Below are positions 31,626 to 41,215 of a stretch of 64,000 nt of DNA, piece by piece (position 1 is the first letter of the stretch; each line of letters starts with the position of its first letter). The notes under the pieces were generated by a model, which had not been told where the DNA came from, searched no databases, and saw nothing but the letters and a program-made list of their open reading frames with translations. A program made the position numbers and the translations under genes. Origin of the DNA: Trypanosoma brucei gambiense DAL972 (Eukaryota > Euglenozoa > Kinetoplastea > Trypanosomatida > Trypanosomatidae); assembly GCF_000210295.1 (NCBI RefSeq), contig NC_026743.1:1054001-1118000 (forward strand). The letters are read 5' to 3'.

Positions 31626-32795
31626 CTACTTTTTATTCAGAGGTCCAATAAGCCACCGGGGGTTCGCGGCGTTTGAAACGTTGCAGACAGTACTAAATTT
31701 TACGTACTTACGAGAGCCCCACACGGTGTGGATTTCAGTAGTATAACGTTCCAACAAGTATTTGTACGCTTCCCGTTGGGTGGAAGAGTCCCGTAGTGCC
31801 CTATACCAACTCGTCTCGTTGATGAATTGGAGCATCTTTTCGCTTCGAGCGGCGGGTGGGCCTGGGAAGTGCAAGATCATGCCATTTTTAACCGGCACCC
31901 CGGACGGATAGTGAAAATATCGTGTCTCGTAATCGAGAGACATTATTCCCCTTCGAAGCAACAACTTTCGATTCGCATGTTTTGGCCTGGTAACACTCCA
32001 TATAAACACCATTGTCCACATGCTCTGGTCGCACCACCACTTGAAACTCCGTCGTTTCAGAGCGAAGAAAACCTCCAAAGCTTCCTTTAGTGCCCACACT
32101 CTGGCTATCATCCCTCCTCCATTAAGGTGTGATTCCCCCGAGGGAGTTTCCCTCAAAAGAGCTTGCGTTCCCTCTTTAGTGGAAACCGCGAGTGCTCCCT
32201 CATAGAGGTTCATACACATATCCCTCGGTTTAACCTTCCGAGTGTCTACACCCGTCATGATATACGTTTGTGGGGCATGACAATTCTTTTCAGCGGCGAA
32301 TAATAACGGTGGTGCCACTTTCCCATGAAGAGTGTCTTCCTCGCTAAACAACTCTCGCGTGCTCGGTGTTGTGTTCATAAAATACTCGATTGCTTCTTCT
32401 CTTCTCGCTGCTTCTGAGAAGAACGTATCGCCGCCATCAAATATCACCATCACATCATTATCCTGCATCCTCTTCCACAACATATACTTTCGAATCCACG
32501 CCCACCTCCATGCATGCACATAAACCGCACCTGCGCCCACCGTCGCAACTCTCACATTTGTAAGAACAGAACTCAGAAGCATTCGACACCACCCTGGGGA
32601 AGGTTTCGTTTGCACTACAACATAATACACTCCTGGCGAATGGTCATTTAAACTACTATTCTTCACCCACCGCTTGGCCTCCCTCTTCTTGAAATCCATT
32701 ACCCCCATAAACATTAACACAATCAACAGCATTACCGCCGCCATGACATATAATCTTTTTCTCGCATCTCCCCCAACCCAGGGCCCCTTTAACAT
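31626..32795 (-). CDS. PLOD/procollagen-type glycosyltransferase, type II membrane protein
   Basis: 389 residues: a short basic cytosolic tail, one signal-anchor helix (about 16-34), then a lumenal domain that lines up block by block with the glycosyltransferase domain of lysyl hydroxylase/procollagen glucosyltransferases. The blocks are VIFDGGDTFF (Asp120, Asp123; the DxxD metal site), LLFAAEKNCHAP (165-175), HLNGGGMIA (223-231), CDQSMWTMVF (255-264), MSLDYETRYFHY (285-296) and ILHFPGP (His309, the third metal ligand in this family). It is therefore likely an active Golgi or ER glycosyltransferase; donor and acceptor are unknown. A splice acceptor AG at 32808-32809 excludes the longer frame to 32957. 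It is the last gene of the minus-strand unit, beside a GPI-protein gene. Confidence 0.75.
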   Translation of the reverse strand: MLKGPWVGGDARKRLYVMAAVMLLIVLMFMGVMDFKKREAKRWVKNSSLNDHSPGVYYVVVQTKPSPGWCRMLLSSVLTNVRVATVGAGAVYVHAWRWAWIRKYMLWKRMQDNDVMVIFDGGDTFFSEAARREEAIEYFMNTTPSTRELFSEEDTLHGKVAPPLLFAAEKNCHAPQTYIMTGVDTRKVKPRDMCMNLYEGALAVSTKEGTQALLRETPSGESHLNGGGMIARVWALKEALEVFFALKRRSFKWWCDQSMWTMVFIWSVTRPKHANRKLLLRRGIMSLDYETRYFHYPSGVPVKNGMILHFPGPPAARSEKMLQFINETSWYRALRDSSTQREAYKYLLERYTTEIHTVWGSRKYVKFSTVCNVSNAANPRWLIGPLNKK

Positions 32796-33213
32796 AAACC
32801 AACCTTTCTCAGAAAAATGAAAAGAAAAAAAGAATACAGAAAAAGATTTTACAACAAAACAAAAAGACATAAATAAGCAATATCCATACAGTCTCGATCC
32901 ATTGGAGGAGAATATGAGATAAGTGACAAACATGCCTCCACCGCAATATGGAACCACAACAACAACAAAAAAAAAACATCACCCGTTTAGTATATATAAA
33001 CCACAAAAAGAAATTATAGCCGCCTCCAGGGCAGCGCGTACGTATATTACGCTATAAATCGTAATGGAAATATATTTATTTAAAATAACGTTTGAGGATA
33101 TGCGCTTTTGTATTCCACCGGAGAAGCGGATGCATACATATACGCATACACATATATACACTATGGTATACACAAAATAAAATAGCAAATTCGAATAAGA
33201 ATAAAATAGTTGT
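32796..33213 (-). promoter_or_regulatory. Spacer with trans-splice signal for the glycosyltransferase gene
   Basis: On the minus strand a pyrimidine tract covers about 32850-32811 and the first AG is at 32809-32808, leaving a 5' leader of only 12 bases before the ATG. The rest is the A/T-rich 3' UTR of the GPI-protein gene. Confidence 0.6.
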
Positions 33214-33942
33214 TTACGCTAAAAGAAAAAAAGGGATGAGAAACATTGCTTTACCAGCATTTGAAGAAAAGTGGCATGCGTTGGTGACCGGTGCAGGTCG
33301 CGGTGACTCCGTGGGACCGGGTGCCTCATTTGATGCATTTGTGGTTCCTTTTTTACCAACTTGAGTCTCTTCTCCATCTTTTCCCTTTCCCTTTCCATTT
33401 CCATTTTCTCCTTCTCCTTCTCTTTCTTTTTCCTCTTCCTTTCCTCTCCCACCAGATCCGCTTTGAACTTTACCACTTTCCGCTTTATCGTTTTTACTGT
33501 CACTTCTTCCCCCTCCAGCACCATTTGTTGCACTCTTTTGTTTTTCATTGGTTGCGGGTTTACACACATCCACACCCCAGTTTGCATTGGCGTATTTCAA
33601 ACCGTCCGGGTCGGGGTCGCCTCCAGGGTGTGGAAAAGCCGTTACCACATCATGTATTTTGCATGTGTAGTCTCGTTTATCTCCCGGATACGGAATTTCT
33701 ATTATGCAGAAGGGACTTGGTTCATCCGTCATTTTTTCGTTTGCGCCGACCCGACATTTGGTTTTCACGAAATTGCACACATTTATGACACCATCGGGCC
33801 CCTTGCTCGCTTCCCACACGTAAGCGGGGGGACAGTGACCCGGTCCCAATGGTGGTCCTTCCATGGGATCTTGGGCCAAATTTCCTCTTCCAAATAATAC
33901 CGACAGTTCAATTAACACAAGCAACACTTTCAGGTTATTCAT
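33214..33942 (-). CDS. Small secreted/GPI-anchored surface protein, possibly ESAG9-like
   Basis: 242 residues. An N-terminal signal peptide (about 1-23, LKVLLVLIELSVLF core) is followed by a compact Cys domain with six cysteines (37, 56, 63, 79, 94, 127). A long low-complexity region rich in Lys, Glu, Gly, Asn and Ser (about 130-205) comes next, then a C-terminal GPI signal: small residues around 226-230 and a hydrophobic tail ending FLIPFFLLA. One N-glycosylation sequon (NAS) lies near 200. The layout and size recall ESAG9-type proteins released or displayed by bloodstream or stumpy trypanosomes, but I cannot confirm family membership. The start is the ATG at 33942; a TTG two codons upstream was rejected. 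A TTTCAG acceptor sits at 33955-33954. Confidence 0.75.
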   Translation of the reverse strand: MNNLKVLLVLIELSVLFGRGNLAQDPMEGPPLGPGHCPPAYVWEASKGPDGVINVCNFVKTKCRVGANEKMTDEPSPFCIIEIPYPGDKRDYTCKIHDVVTAFPHPGGDPDPDGLKYANANWGVDVCKPATNEKQKSATNGAGGGRSDSKNDKAESGKVQSGSGGRGKEEEKEREGEGENGNGKGKGKDGEETQVGKKGTTNASNEAPGPTESPRPAPVTNACHFSSNAGKAMFLIPFFLLA

Positions 33943-35208
33943 TTCCAAACTTCCTGAAAACCAAAGTCACATTTTTTAAAAAAAAAACACCATTGGAATA
34001 TTTTCATTCATACAACACAAGCCCTCACATTAAAACATCATTCACAGCAGTATGCTTTTAAAAATAGTGCATTGGGTTGAAAACACTACATCATGCATAG
34101 CAGCGTGTCCACCGAATAACCCAATCCCACAATCACCATTGATTACACGTGCGAGGCACCCACTAACAAGTGTGGTTATTTAACCTTTTTTTAAAAAAAA
34201 AAAGACGTTGCCATAAGTAAAAAAAAAACACAAACACAAAGACACACACACACACACACGTATTTATTTATTTATGTACGGGGAGGTAACTTTTATTTCA
34301 TGTGGGCAGTATTGAAAAGACGACAAAATTGCGTAAAGAGGAGAGGCAGGAAAAGGAATTATGACAAGAATACAGACACATGCATCTCCAACAAAATGTT
34401 ATTGCAGCCGAGGGGCTCAGACATGTTTTAGGGGAAATACATAAAACACGGGCCCTTCTCTATGGCCAATGATTCAGAGGAAAAAGAAACAAAAAAAAAA
34501 ACAAAAAGAAACGACATATGCAAATCAACGAGCAGAACTGGAGGACAAAACAAATGACAGAGAGTACTTCAACTTCTTTTTCATTAATCCCCCCCCTTCC
34601 GTCCCGCACGAGTGGGATAAAAGTAACAAACAATTCGGCAACCAAAGTTTTTTTTTTAAAAAAAAGACTTCGTTTAACAGAAACAAACAAACAAACAAAA
34701 ACACACAATTATCTGTTAGAGGAATGGTCACGTAACCAATAAAACAATGCACTCATCCGAGACGAAGGATTTAACAAGCTGACAAATAAACGATACATAA
34801 AACCTCACGCAGCCTTTTGTTTAGCAAAAGGCCGAGTCGCAACAGGGCTCTATTAATTCGTTTTCATTATTGAGGTGACATGATAGCGAGACAATTTCCA
34901 TACAAGGATGGAAAGACACACAAGCACACACAAAAAACAAATAAGGAAAGTTAATTGCTTCTATTATGAAAGTAGAGCGCCCGGTATATCGCAGTTCTAA
35001 CAACGATAGTGCTGTGAATTTCATGTAAACAGTTGGGAGTTAAACAACCCTGTGCAACATCATTGTGAGTTAAAGACATATGCACATATTCTGTATTATC
35101 CATCCTCATCATTCTGCTACTTTCCAGTCATCTCTCCATCTCTATATATATATATATTTTTTTTTCTTATCTTATGGGATAAGAGACATCTGGTTCCATA
35201 TTAATACA
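33943..35208 (-). other. A/T-rich spacer with homopolymers and splice signals
   Basis: T-run/A-run junctions occur at 33972-33987, 34186-34204 and 34648-34665. On the minus (transcribed) strand each is a T8-T12 tract followed by A6-A10, a form that suits trans-splicing pyrimidine tracts. A (CA)n run at 34243-34260 is followed by TATTTATTTATT, and (TA)n lies at about 35143-35157. No gene seen. Confidence 0.5.
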
Positions 35209-35700
35209 TCAAAGTGGAATGTTGTGTAGATTTGGGCATTTGCGTGTGTCCGTTACTTCTGAGGAAATGGCATTTGTGTGATATCGCAATTTTAAATTCC
35301 ACAGCACTTCACGTGTCGTTTCCTTGCGCTTAAGCGAATGGAGAAGAACTTCCACCTCCAGGTGTCCTTCATTTTCTCTTCCCACCACTGCGTAACTAAA
35401 CTGGCCGCGCCATTTTCTCCTAATCAAATCATCTTTGAAGAATTTCATGAAGAGATTTCCCACACGATCGATCTCGCTGTGAGTTTGTGGGACTTTACAC
35501 TTCTCTACCCATATTTCTTTTCGTGTTTCTGCCGGACTCCCAATAATATGATGAACAAATAAAGCCCATTCATCCTTTAGTGTGGCGGCTACGGGATTTC
35601 TTTTTATCATTTCCTCTAATTCGCTACAATCCGCCTCTGACATGTTTGGGGCGGGTGTTTCCCGCCTAAACTTTTTCATAAACTTCCCGAAGAAACTCAT
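35209..35700 (-). CDS. Hypothetical soluble protein (163 aa), lineage-specific
   Basis: A basic N-terminus (FGKFMKKFRRE) precedes a helical, charged domain with conserved-looking aromatic positions (DEWALFVHHIIG, VGNLFMKFFKDDLIRRKW) and a strand-rich segment (QFSYAVVG...LEVEVLLHSL). No signal peptide, membrane helix or known motif. The frame is open to 35877, but that extension is poly-Phe/Ser sequence lying before the splice acceptor at 35753-35752, so the ATG at 35700 is chosen. It lies between the 2.9 kb low-complexity zone and the GPI-protein gene. It could be a degenerate member of a T. brucei multigene family; function unknown. Confidence 0.65.
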   Translation of the reverse strand: MSFFGKFMKKFRRETPAPNMSEADCSELEEMIKRNPVAATLKDEWALFVHHIIGSPAETRKEIWVEKCKVPQTHSEIDRVGNLFMKFFKDDLIRRKWRGQFSYAVVGRENEGHLEVEVLLHSLKRKETTREVLWNLKLRYHTNAISSEVTDTRKCPNLHNIPL

Positions 35701-38643
35701 TAAAGGAAAGGAAAAACAAAACAAAACAAGTTCACAAGCTGCTACGGAAATCTTCGCAAAAGAAAAGAAAAGAAAAAAAAAGGGAAAAAATGTACTGCGT
35801 AAAGAAGAAGAAAGGGAAAGAAAGGAATATAAGGAAAGCGTAGAATGAAGCAGAGACTTCCCCATCTTATCCATCATATATATATATATATGAACAAGCG
35901 CTCATAACCCCACATTAAATAAACAAATTTGCATACACACTCGAACATGTGCAAACGACAAGAAAAAAGGGGGGAAAAAACTACCCTCATCTCAACGCCA
36001 AGACTGCCGGTACTTCTTTTTTTTTTTCTTTTGCTGTTGTTGTTACTGTTTTTTCTTTTCTTTTCTTTTAAGATAACAGAATAAACACCGGCTCAAACCA
36101 CAACCGTCCATACAATAATCACTTTATCTCTTTCTCTCCCTCCTTGCTTCAAGCAAATCTTGCCGCCACCACATGGGAAAGAGAAAGAGACACAGAGAGA
36201 AAGGGTGAGTTGGAAAACAAAAGAAAGAAAGAAAGAAAGAAAGCAGAAAAAAGAGAAAAAAAAATAAATAAATAATAGTGATATTAATAACGAACAAGTA
36301 AGCACATGAAAGGATGAAAGACAGGTGTTAAATACACATATAACAGCCCGTGCTCATGTGCAAACAAAACACAAACAAAAGGAAGGAAAAGAAAAAGAAA
36401 AAAAGAAAAAAAAAGAGGGGAGGGGAGGGGAGGGGGACGCACAAATGTAAGTAAGCAAAGCGAATAGTGAAAATGCCGACTCGCACAAACCAGCGGTGGA
36501 CGCCCTCACGCAAAAGCCACACGCATCAATACCAACAGTGGGGAAGGGGGAAAAAAAAAACAAACAAAAGAGAAAAGAAAAAACAAAAGAAAAACAAACA
36601 AAAAAAACAAAAACGAGATCACCCCTCAGCCAAACCGCAAAGCGGAAAAGTAAAAAAAAGGTGGGGAGTAATATGTTAATTCTGATAAAAACAAAAACAA
36701 AGCACACGCAAAATAGATGCACTACGCAGAGGTCAAATAATGAAGTATCATTTAACAGATACGACAAAGATAAACAACCAAACAAAAAAGATAACAATAA
36801 CAATAGTAATAGTAAGGAAAATAACATAACACAAGTAAACCGCAAAAAAAAAAACGCCAAAAGAAAGCAAAAAAAAAAAAAGTACAGCAAGGAATGTGTG
36901 TAAAAGTACGGTAATCGACCAAAACCAGCGGTCCACCGTGTTGCTCCACACGCATATTTTGCCAACCGCCCACCTCCATCATCACCGCCTCCTCTCCAAT
37001 GAGGAAAAAAAAGAAAAGAAAAAAAAACAAAAAAAAAACTACCCTCCTTCCCCTCTTTGTTTTTTTTGTTTTGGATCATCCCCTGCATTAGCCACAATTG
37101 CTGTGCGTTTGTGTATGTGTGTGGGTAAATAAATATTTACAGAATTATTGTTATTATTACTACTTTCCCCCACATACCACTATTGCAAAGAAACAAAAAA
37201 AAAAAAGAAAACTGTAACAAAAACGCAGTGTACGCATACATGTTACACAAGTATAAATGTATGTATGCGTGTGCGTAGGAAGAACTTAAATAAATAAATA
37301 AATATATATATATATATATATATATTTGTTTATTATTTCCTCAAGAATTTTGTCTTTTTCTTTTTTAGATAATCAAAGACATTACAACAGTGATGAAGCA
37401 CGTTGTGAGCATATTTCATGCAGGGGACGGGATGAGGTAAGGAGGAGTTAAAAGAAAGAAAGGAAAGAAAGAAAAAAAAAAGAAAGGGAGAGGAAAGATA
37501 AAAGAAGCAAGCAAAGCAGGAAGCAGGAAGCAAAGAAAAAGAAAGAAAGCAAGAAAAGTTGCGCAAAGGTCAGGTACATGATGACTTAACCAGACTTCGA
37601 TTTGGGGTGGAGGAGGAAAAAAAAAAACAGATGGAGAATCGGAGGGGTGAGAAGAGTTTTTTCTTTTTTTTCTTCCTTTGTCGTTGATGTTGGTGTCGCG
37701 GTGTCGAGGTGGAGGGAGGGCGCCGGGGGGAGAGGGAGACAGAGAGAGGATTTTTTTCTTTTAAAAAAAGGGAAGGAACGTTAGGCGCTGTGGCTGCCGG
37801 ATCCCCCTTTATTACGTTTGTTCTTTTTTTTTCTTTTTTGTTTCCCTCTTTTTTCTCATTCTTACCTTCCTTCCACGCAGCATCTCCTTTCGTTTCGGTC
37901 TCACACGTACCTCTTTACTTCCTTCTCGTTAAACTCCTTTTTCTTTTTCTTCCTTTTTTTTATTTTCTCTAAGATGCTCCAGCATCATGGTAGCAGAACC
38001 GACAATGATACTGACTGATGTTGCGGGAAAGAAAAGAGAAGATAAGAAACAAGGGGGTACCCCAGTTGTTCTTTTCTTCCTTTGCTTTATGAGTTTCATT
38101 TGTTTTTTTAGTTTTTATCTTAATTTTGCGCCGCCGTTGTTGCTGTTGCCACACACCTCCCTCCGCTCCCTTACCTCCATTTCACCGAGTCAATACAGTT
38201 TTGAACAGGCATACACATACAACAAAAAAAAAAAAAAACAACGCCACTGTTTTGATTTTTTTTTTCTTTTTACACAGTAACGATGTGCTGCACAGCTGTT
38301 TTCGCCTTGCAGCACCACGTACACATACGCATTACATCGCAAATTTCCCTCGTTACAACGTGTTTAACGAAAATTTTCCTTCTTTCACTAAGAAAGCAAA
38401 CAAACAAACAAACAAGCCCTTGCCCAAGTTTTATTTCATTAGAAACAGTTTTTCTCTAACGCCTAACTTTCGCAGTCTTGACTTCCCTCATTTCCGCACC
38501 TGTTTGCTCCCATCCCCATCCCCATCGCCATTCCCATTCCTTTCATCCTTTTTCTTCCTCTTTTGTATGTGTTTTCCTCTTCCTCATTCGTCAGTCCATT
38601 TCTTCCCGTTGTCGTAGCCCCTTTTCTCTCCATGAGCCTCCCA
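35701..38643. repeat. 2.9 kb homopurine/homopyrimidine and microsatellite zone
   Basis: From about 36150 to 37640 the plus strand is strongly A/G-rich (AAAG repeats near 36222-36243, GGGGA repeats near 36417-36434, many A-runs). From about 37655 to 38640 it becomes T/C-rich. An AAAT repeat leading into (TA)n lies at 37287-37325, another (TA)n at about 35876-35891, and CA-rich and AAAC runs recur. Long apparent open frames here are poly-Phe/Leu or poly-Lys artefacts. The part next to 38643 should be the 3' UTR of the PUF1 gene. No gene seen. Confidence 0.75.
37287..37325. repeat. AAAT/TA microsatellite
   Basis: Tandem AAAT units pass directly into a long (TA)n run, a simple-sequence repeat likely to vary in length between strains. 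Confidence 0.9.
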
Positions 38644-40362
38644 CTATGTTCCTTTCTTGCTTTCCGGATGATGCAGTAACGTAAAACCTTGCTGTGGGTC
38701 CCATATGTTACCTCCTTTCATAATATCCATTGGAAACTGCTGTTGTGGATAACCCTGCGGCAGACCAATGAGTGTCTGCTGTCCCGGAAGCATTAAAGGC
38801 ATGTATTGAGTGGGAGTCATGATGGGAACCGCTTCTTTTGCTACACCCGGAAGCGACAAGGCAGGTCCACCAAACTCATCCGTTCCCACAATCGTTGGAA
38901 TACCAGCCATACCGGGGAGTATGTGAGTACCAATGAAACCCTCATGCATTCCCTTCTCCATTACTTGCGGTGCAGGTTGGGCCCATCGTTTCTTATTCTT
39001 TTGATTGCTGTTCTTTCGAGCCAGCTCACGCTGCTGGCGCACCAGTTTTGATTCCACCTTCACACCATGGGGAGAGTTCTTAAGCATCCTTTGCAGTGGC
39101 ATAATGGAGTCCCGCAGCTGAGTGAACTGCTTCTCCTCGGTAGAAGTCACTATCGCTGTTTGGATAACGTAGTTTGCAAAACTATCCGTCAAGAGCTTCG
39201 GCAGGATCTGCGGATCAGTCAGTTCATCCACAAGAAGCTGCCGCACATCTGGTGTCGCACTCTTCAGGCACTTTTCAATAACGTTGCTGCAAAACTTATT
39301 GCATGAAAGTGCCGCCACGTTGTGGAGCATTTGCCTTATTATCCGGTTTGTGTAATCAGCCCCCTCGCTGCCTGTACTTGACCGCTGCGAGAGCTCCTGC
39401 TCATGATCCAAAATGAATTGAATCACATAGTTTCCAAACGGATCGTGAACGAGCTTGATGGTATCGTGGACGATTGTGTCCATCAATGTTGAGAAGTATG
39501 GCTCTGGCGCCCACTGAAGGCATTTCTGAATGACGCAACATCCGTGTCGGTTCCCGCACACATCCACGCAGCTTTCAGGGAATTTGCCGTAGAGCAGCTG
39601 GTGTATATGCGCCAGCTTTGACGAAGAATCGTCACCCGCCGCACCACTTTCCCACAGCGGGGTGCCTCGAGCCGCCGCCAGCAGTCGCGAAACCGCGTGG
39701 TTACCGTCGATGTCTTTGCAAAGTTCGATAATACACTCCGAGAAGCACTGTGCGCTGAACTCGACCTCCTCCAAACTTTTCAAGGAGTCAAAAACCTTTT
39801 GCATCGCCCTACTTCCATTGGTATCACAGCAGATCTGAGGTATTTTGTCCTTCAGTACCTCAAGAAGCAAAAGAAACTCAGAAAGATCGCTTTCTGAAGC
39901 CGCTATGTAGTCTGTGGAGTACAGTACAGGGGCGACTTTGCCTCCACTCTTCAACATCCCGAGGGCATGTTGGATCAACTCACTCCCGTTGGCATCGACC
40001 ATCAGCTCACCCGACCTGGCAATCATCGCGTGTACGAACGTGTTGCGAGACAGGTGTTTTTTCCTATTGACTTCGTCATCACTTGTGCACTCCTTCAGCG
40101 CTTTCAATGCATCGACGTACCGGATCGCTTCCCGCAAACCGTTGGCATCCCGCATGCAAAAATCCAACAGGTAACTCTCCCGGTCATCATCTCCACCGAA
40201 TTTTACTACCAGTTCCTCGACCCTCCTAGTTTCATTGTTATTTGACTTCTCGTTTATTTGTTGTTCAGCAGTTCTTATCTCGTTGTTAACCTCGCTCAAC
40301 TGCTTTAAGATGTTCTGGCGCCGTAAGTAAAGAGTTGTGATGGTTTCCTCATCCGACGACAT
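38644..40362 (-). CDS. PUF1: Pumilio/PUF family RNA-binding protein PUF1
   Basis: 572 residues. After a short N-terminal coiled coil (about 12-42) come repeated PUF helices with recognisable core motifs: DANGSELIQ, DTNGSRAMQ, DIDGNHAVS, GNRHGCCVIQ, DPFGNYVIQ, NKFCSNVIE and DSFANYVIQ, spread over about 115-430. The third helix of each repeat contacts one RNA base in this family. The C-terminal 120 residues are Pro/Gln/Met-rich and disordered. It should bind mRNA 3' UTRs in the cytoplasm. From memory, a T. brucei Pumilio protein called PUF1 was reported as a partner of ESAG8; I use the name from gene order near EF2 and overall length. The ATG at 40362 is the first in frame. Confidence 0.85.
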   Translation of the reverse strand: MSSDEETITTLYLRRQNILKQLSEVNNEIRTAEQQINEKSNNNETRRVEELVVKFGGDDDRESYLLDFCMRDANGLREAIRYVDALKALKECTSDDEVNRKKHLSRNTFVHAMIARSGELMVDANGSELIQHALGMLKSGGKVAPVLYSTDYIAASESDLSEFLLLLEVLKDKIPQICCDTNGSRAMQKVFDSLKSLEEVEFSAQCFSECIIELCKDIDGNHAVSRLLAAARGTPLWESGAAGDDSSSKLAHIHQLLYGKFPESCVDVCGNRHGCCVIQKCLQWAPEPYFSTLMDTIVHDTIKLVHDPFGNYVIQFILDHEQELSQRSSTGSEGADYTNRIIRQMLHNVAALSCNKFCSNVIEKCLKSATPDVRQLLVDELTDPQILPKLLTDSFANYVIQTAIVTSTEEKQFTQLRDSIMPLQRMLKNSPHGVKVESKLVRQQRELARKNSNQKNKKRWAQPAPQVMEKGMHEGFIGTHILPGMAGIPTIVGTDEFGGPALSLPGVAKEAVPIMTPTQYMPLMLPGQQTLIGLPQGYPQQQFPMDIMKGGNIWDPQQGFTLLHHPESKKGT

Positions 40363-41215
40363 AGCTTTGGTCCTCTTCTTTTTTCGCTTATGTTACTTCT
40401 CCCCCAACGTTCCACTTGCCCTCGTTCTTTCTTTGTTGTCCCTTTCCTCCCTATTATTCACCCTTTCCCCTTCTTCGAAGGACAGAAGACACCCACAAAA
40501 GTGACTTAGCGGTTTCTCTCCTGTGATTTTTTTCTTCGTGCTATTTGAGCCGTTTCTCTTCTCTTCACTTCCTACTCACTCTCCCCCACCTTCGCACGTT
40601 TGTTTGTGTGTGTGCCCGCGTATGTCACCAATGAGTGGCACATTCAAGGGTTACAAGAACATCATGAAAGAAGCAAGGAGGGAGACCGAGAAACAATAGC
40701 AACATAGGATTATGCTGACATATGAAAGATTGCCAAACGTACAGATACAAATTTCGCTTACGTGCGATCGACTGGCCGACTGGTTGAAGCGAAAGCTGAG
40801 TAATACATCCTGGAATTGCGCGATAGGCCGCGCAGTTTCCTATCAAGCGCAACCCATCATTACGCAGCGAAAAAAAACGCAAAGGAAATGTACAAACCCA
40901 CCCCACCCTCAGCCGATCCTTGCACAAATGTGAAAGATAGTGTGTGAAAGGGAGGGGAGTAAAAACAGTTTCCACACAGGAGGAAGAGAAGGGTCATATC
41001 CACACACCGCATGCTGAGACAGCTATAAAAAGAAAAATGACCATAAACATAACGGTACACACCCGTAAGAGCGGTACCCGCGCAGAGGTGCACAACGGTG
41101 GATACACCCAGTAAGCAAAGAAAAGGACAGGAAGAAGGTGAAGGCAGCGCACATGATTGAGTAACAAGAATTAACCTTGAAAAAAAAACGGGTGCTGATA
41201 ATGTAACCAATGCAC
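40363..41215 (-). other. Intergenic spacer of about 0.85 kb
   Basis: Holds the 5' leader of PUF1 (purine-rich on the plus strand at about 40655-40695, so pyrimidine-rich on the transcribed strand) and the 3' UTR of the SAP-domain gene. Open frames up to 116 codons on the minus strand lack motifs. No gene seen. Confidence 0.4.

Noticed and set aside
32796..32957. N-terminal extension of the glycosyltransferase
   Set aside because: It contains the trans-splicing tract and precedes the AG at 32808-32809; the codons reflect pyrimidine runs.
33291..33897. Plus-strand frames of 165 and 178 codons
   Set aside because: They are shadows of the low-complexity stalk of the minus-strand GPI-protein gene.
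36354..37097. 247-codon minus-strand frame resembling a membrane protein
   Set aside because: Its hydrophobicity comes from long pyrimidine tracts (poly-Phe, Leu, Ser); no conserved motif and no stable base composition.
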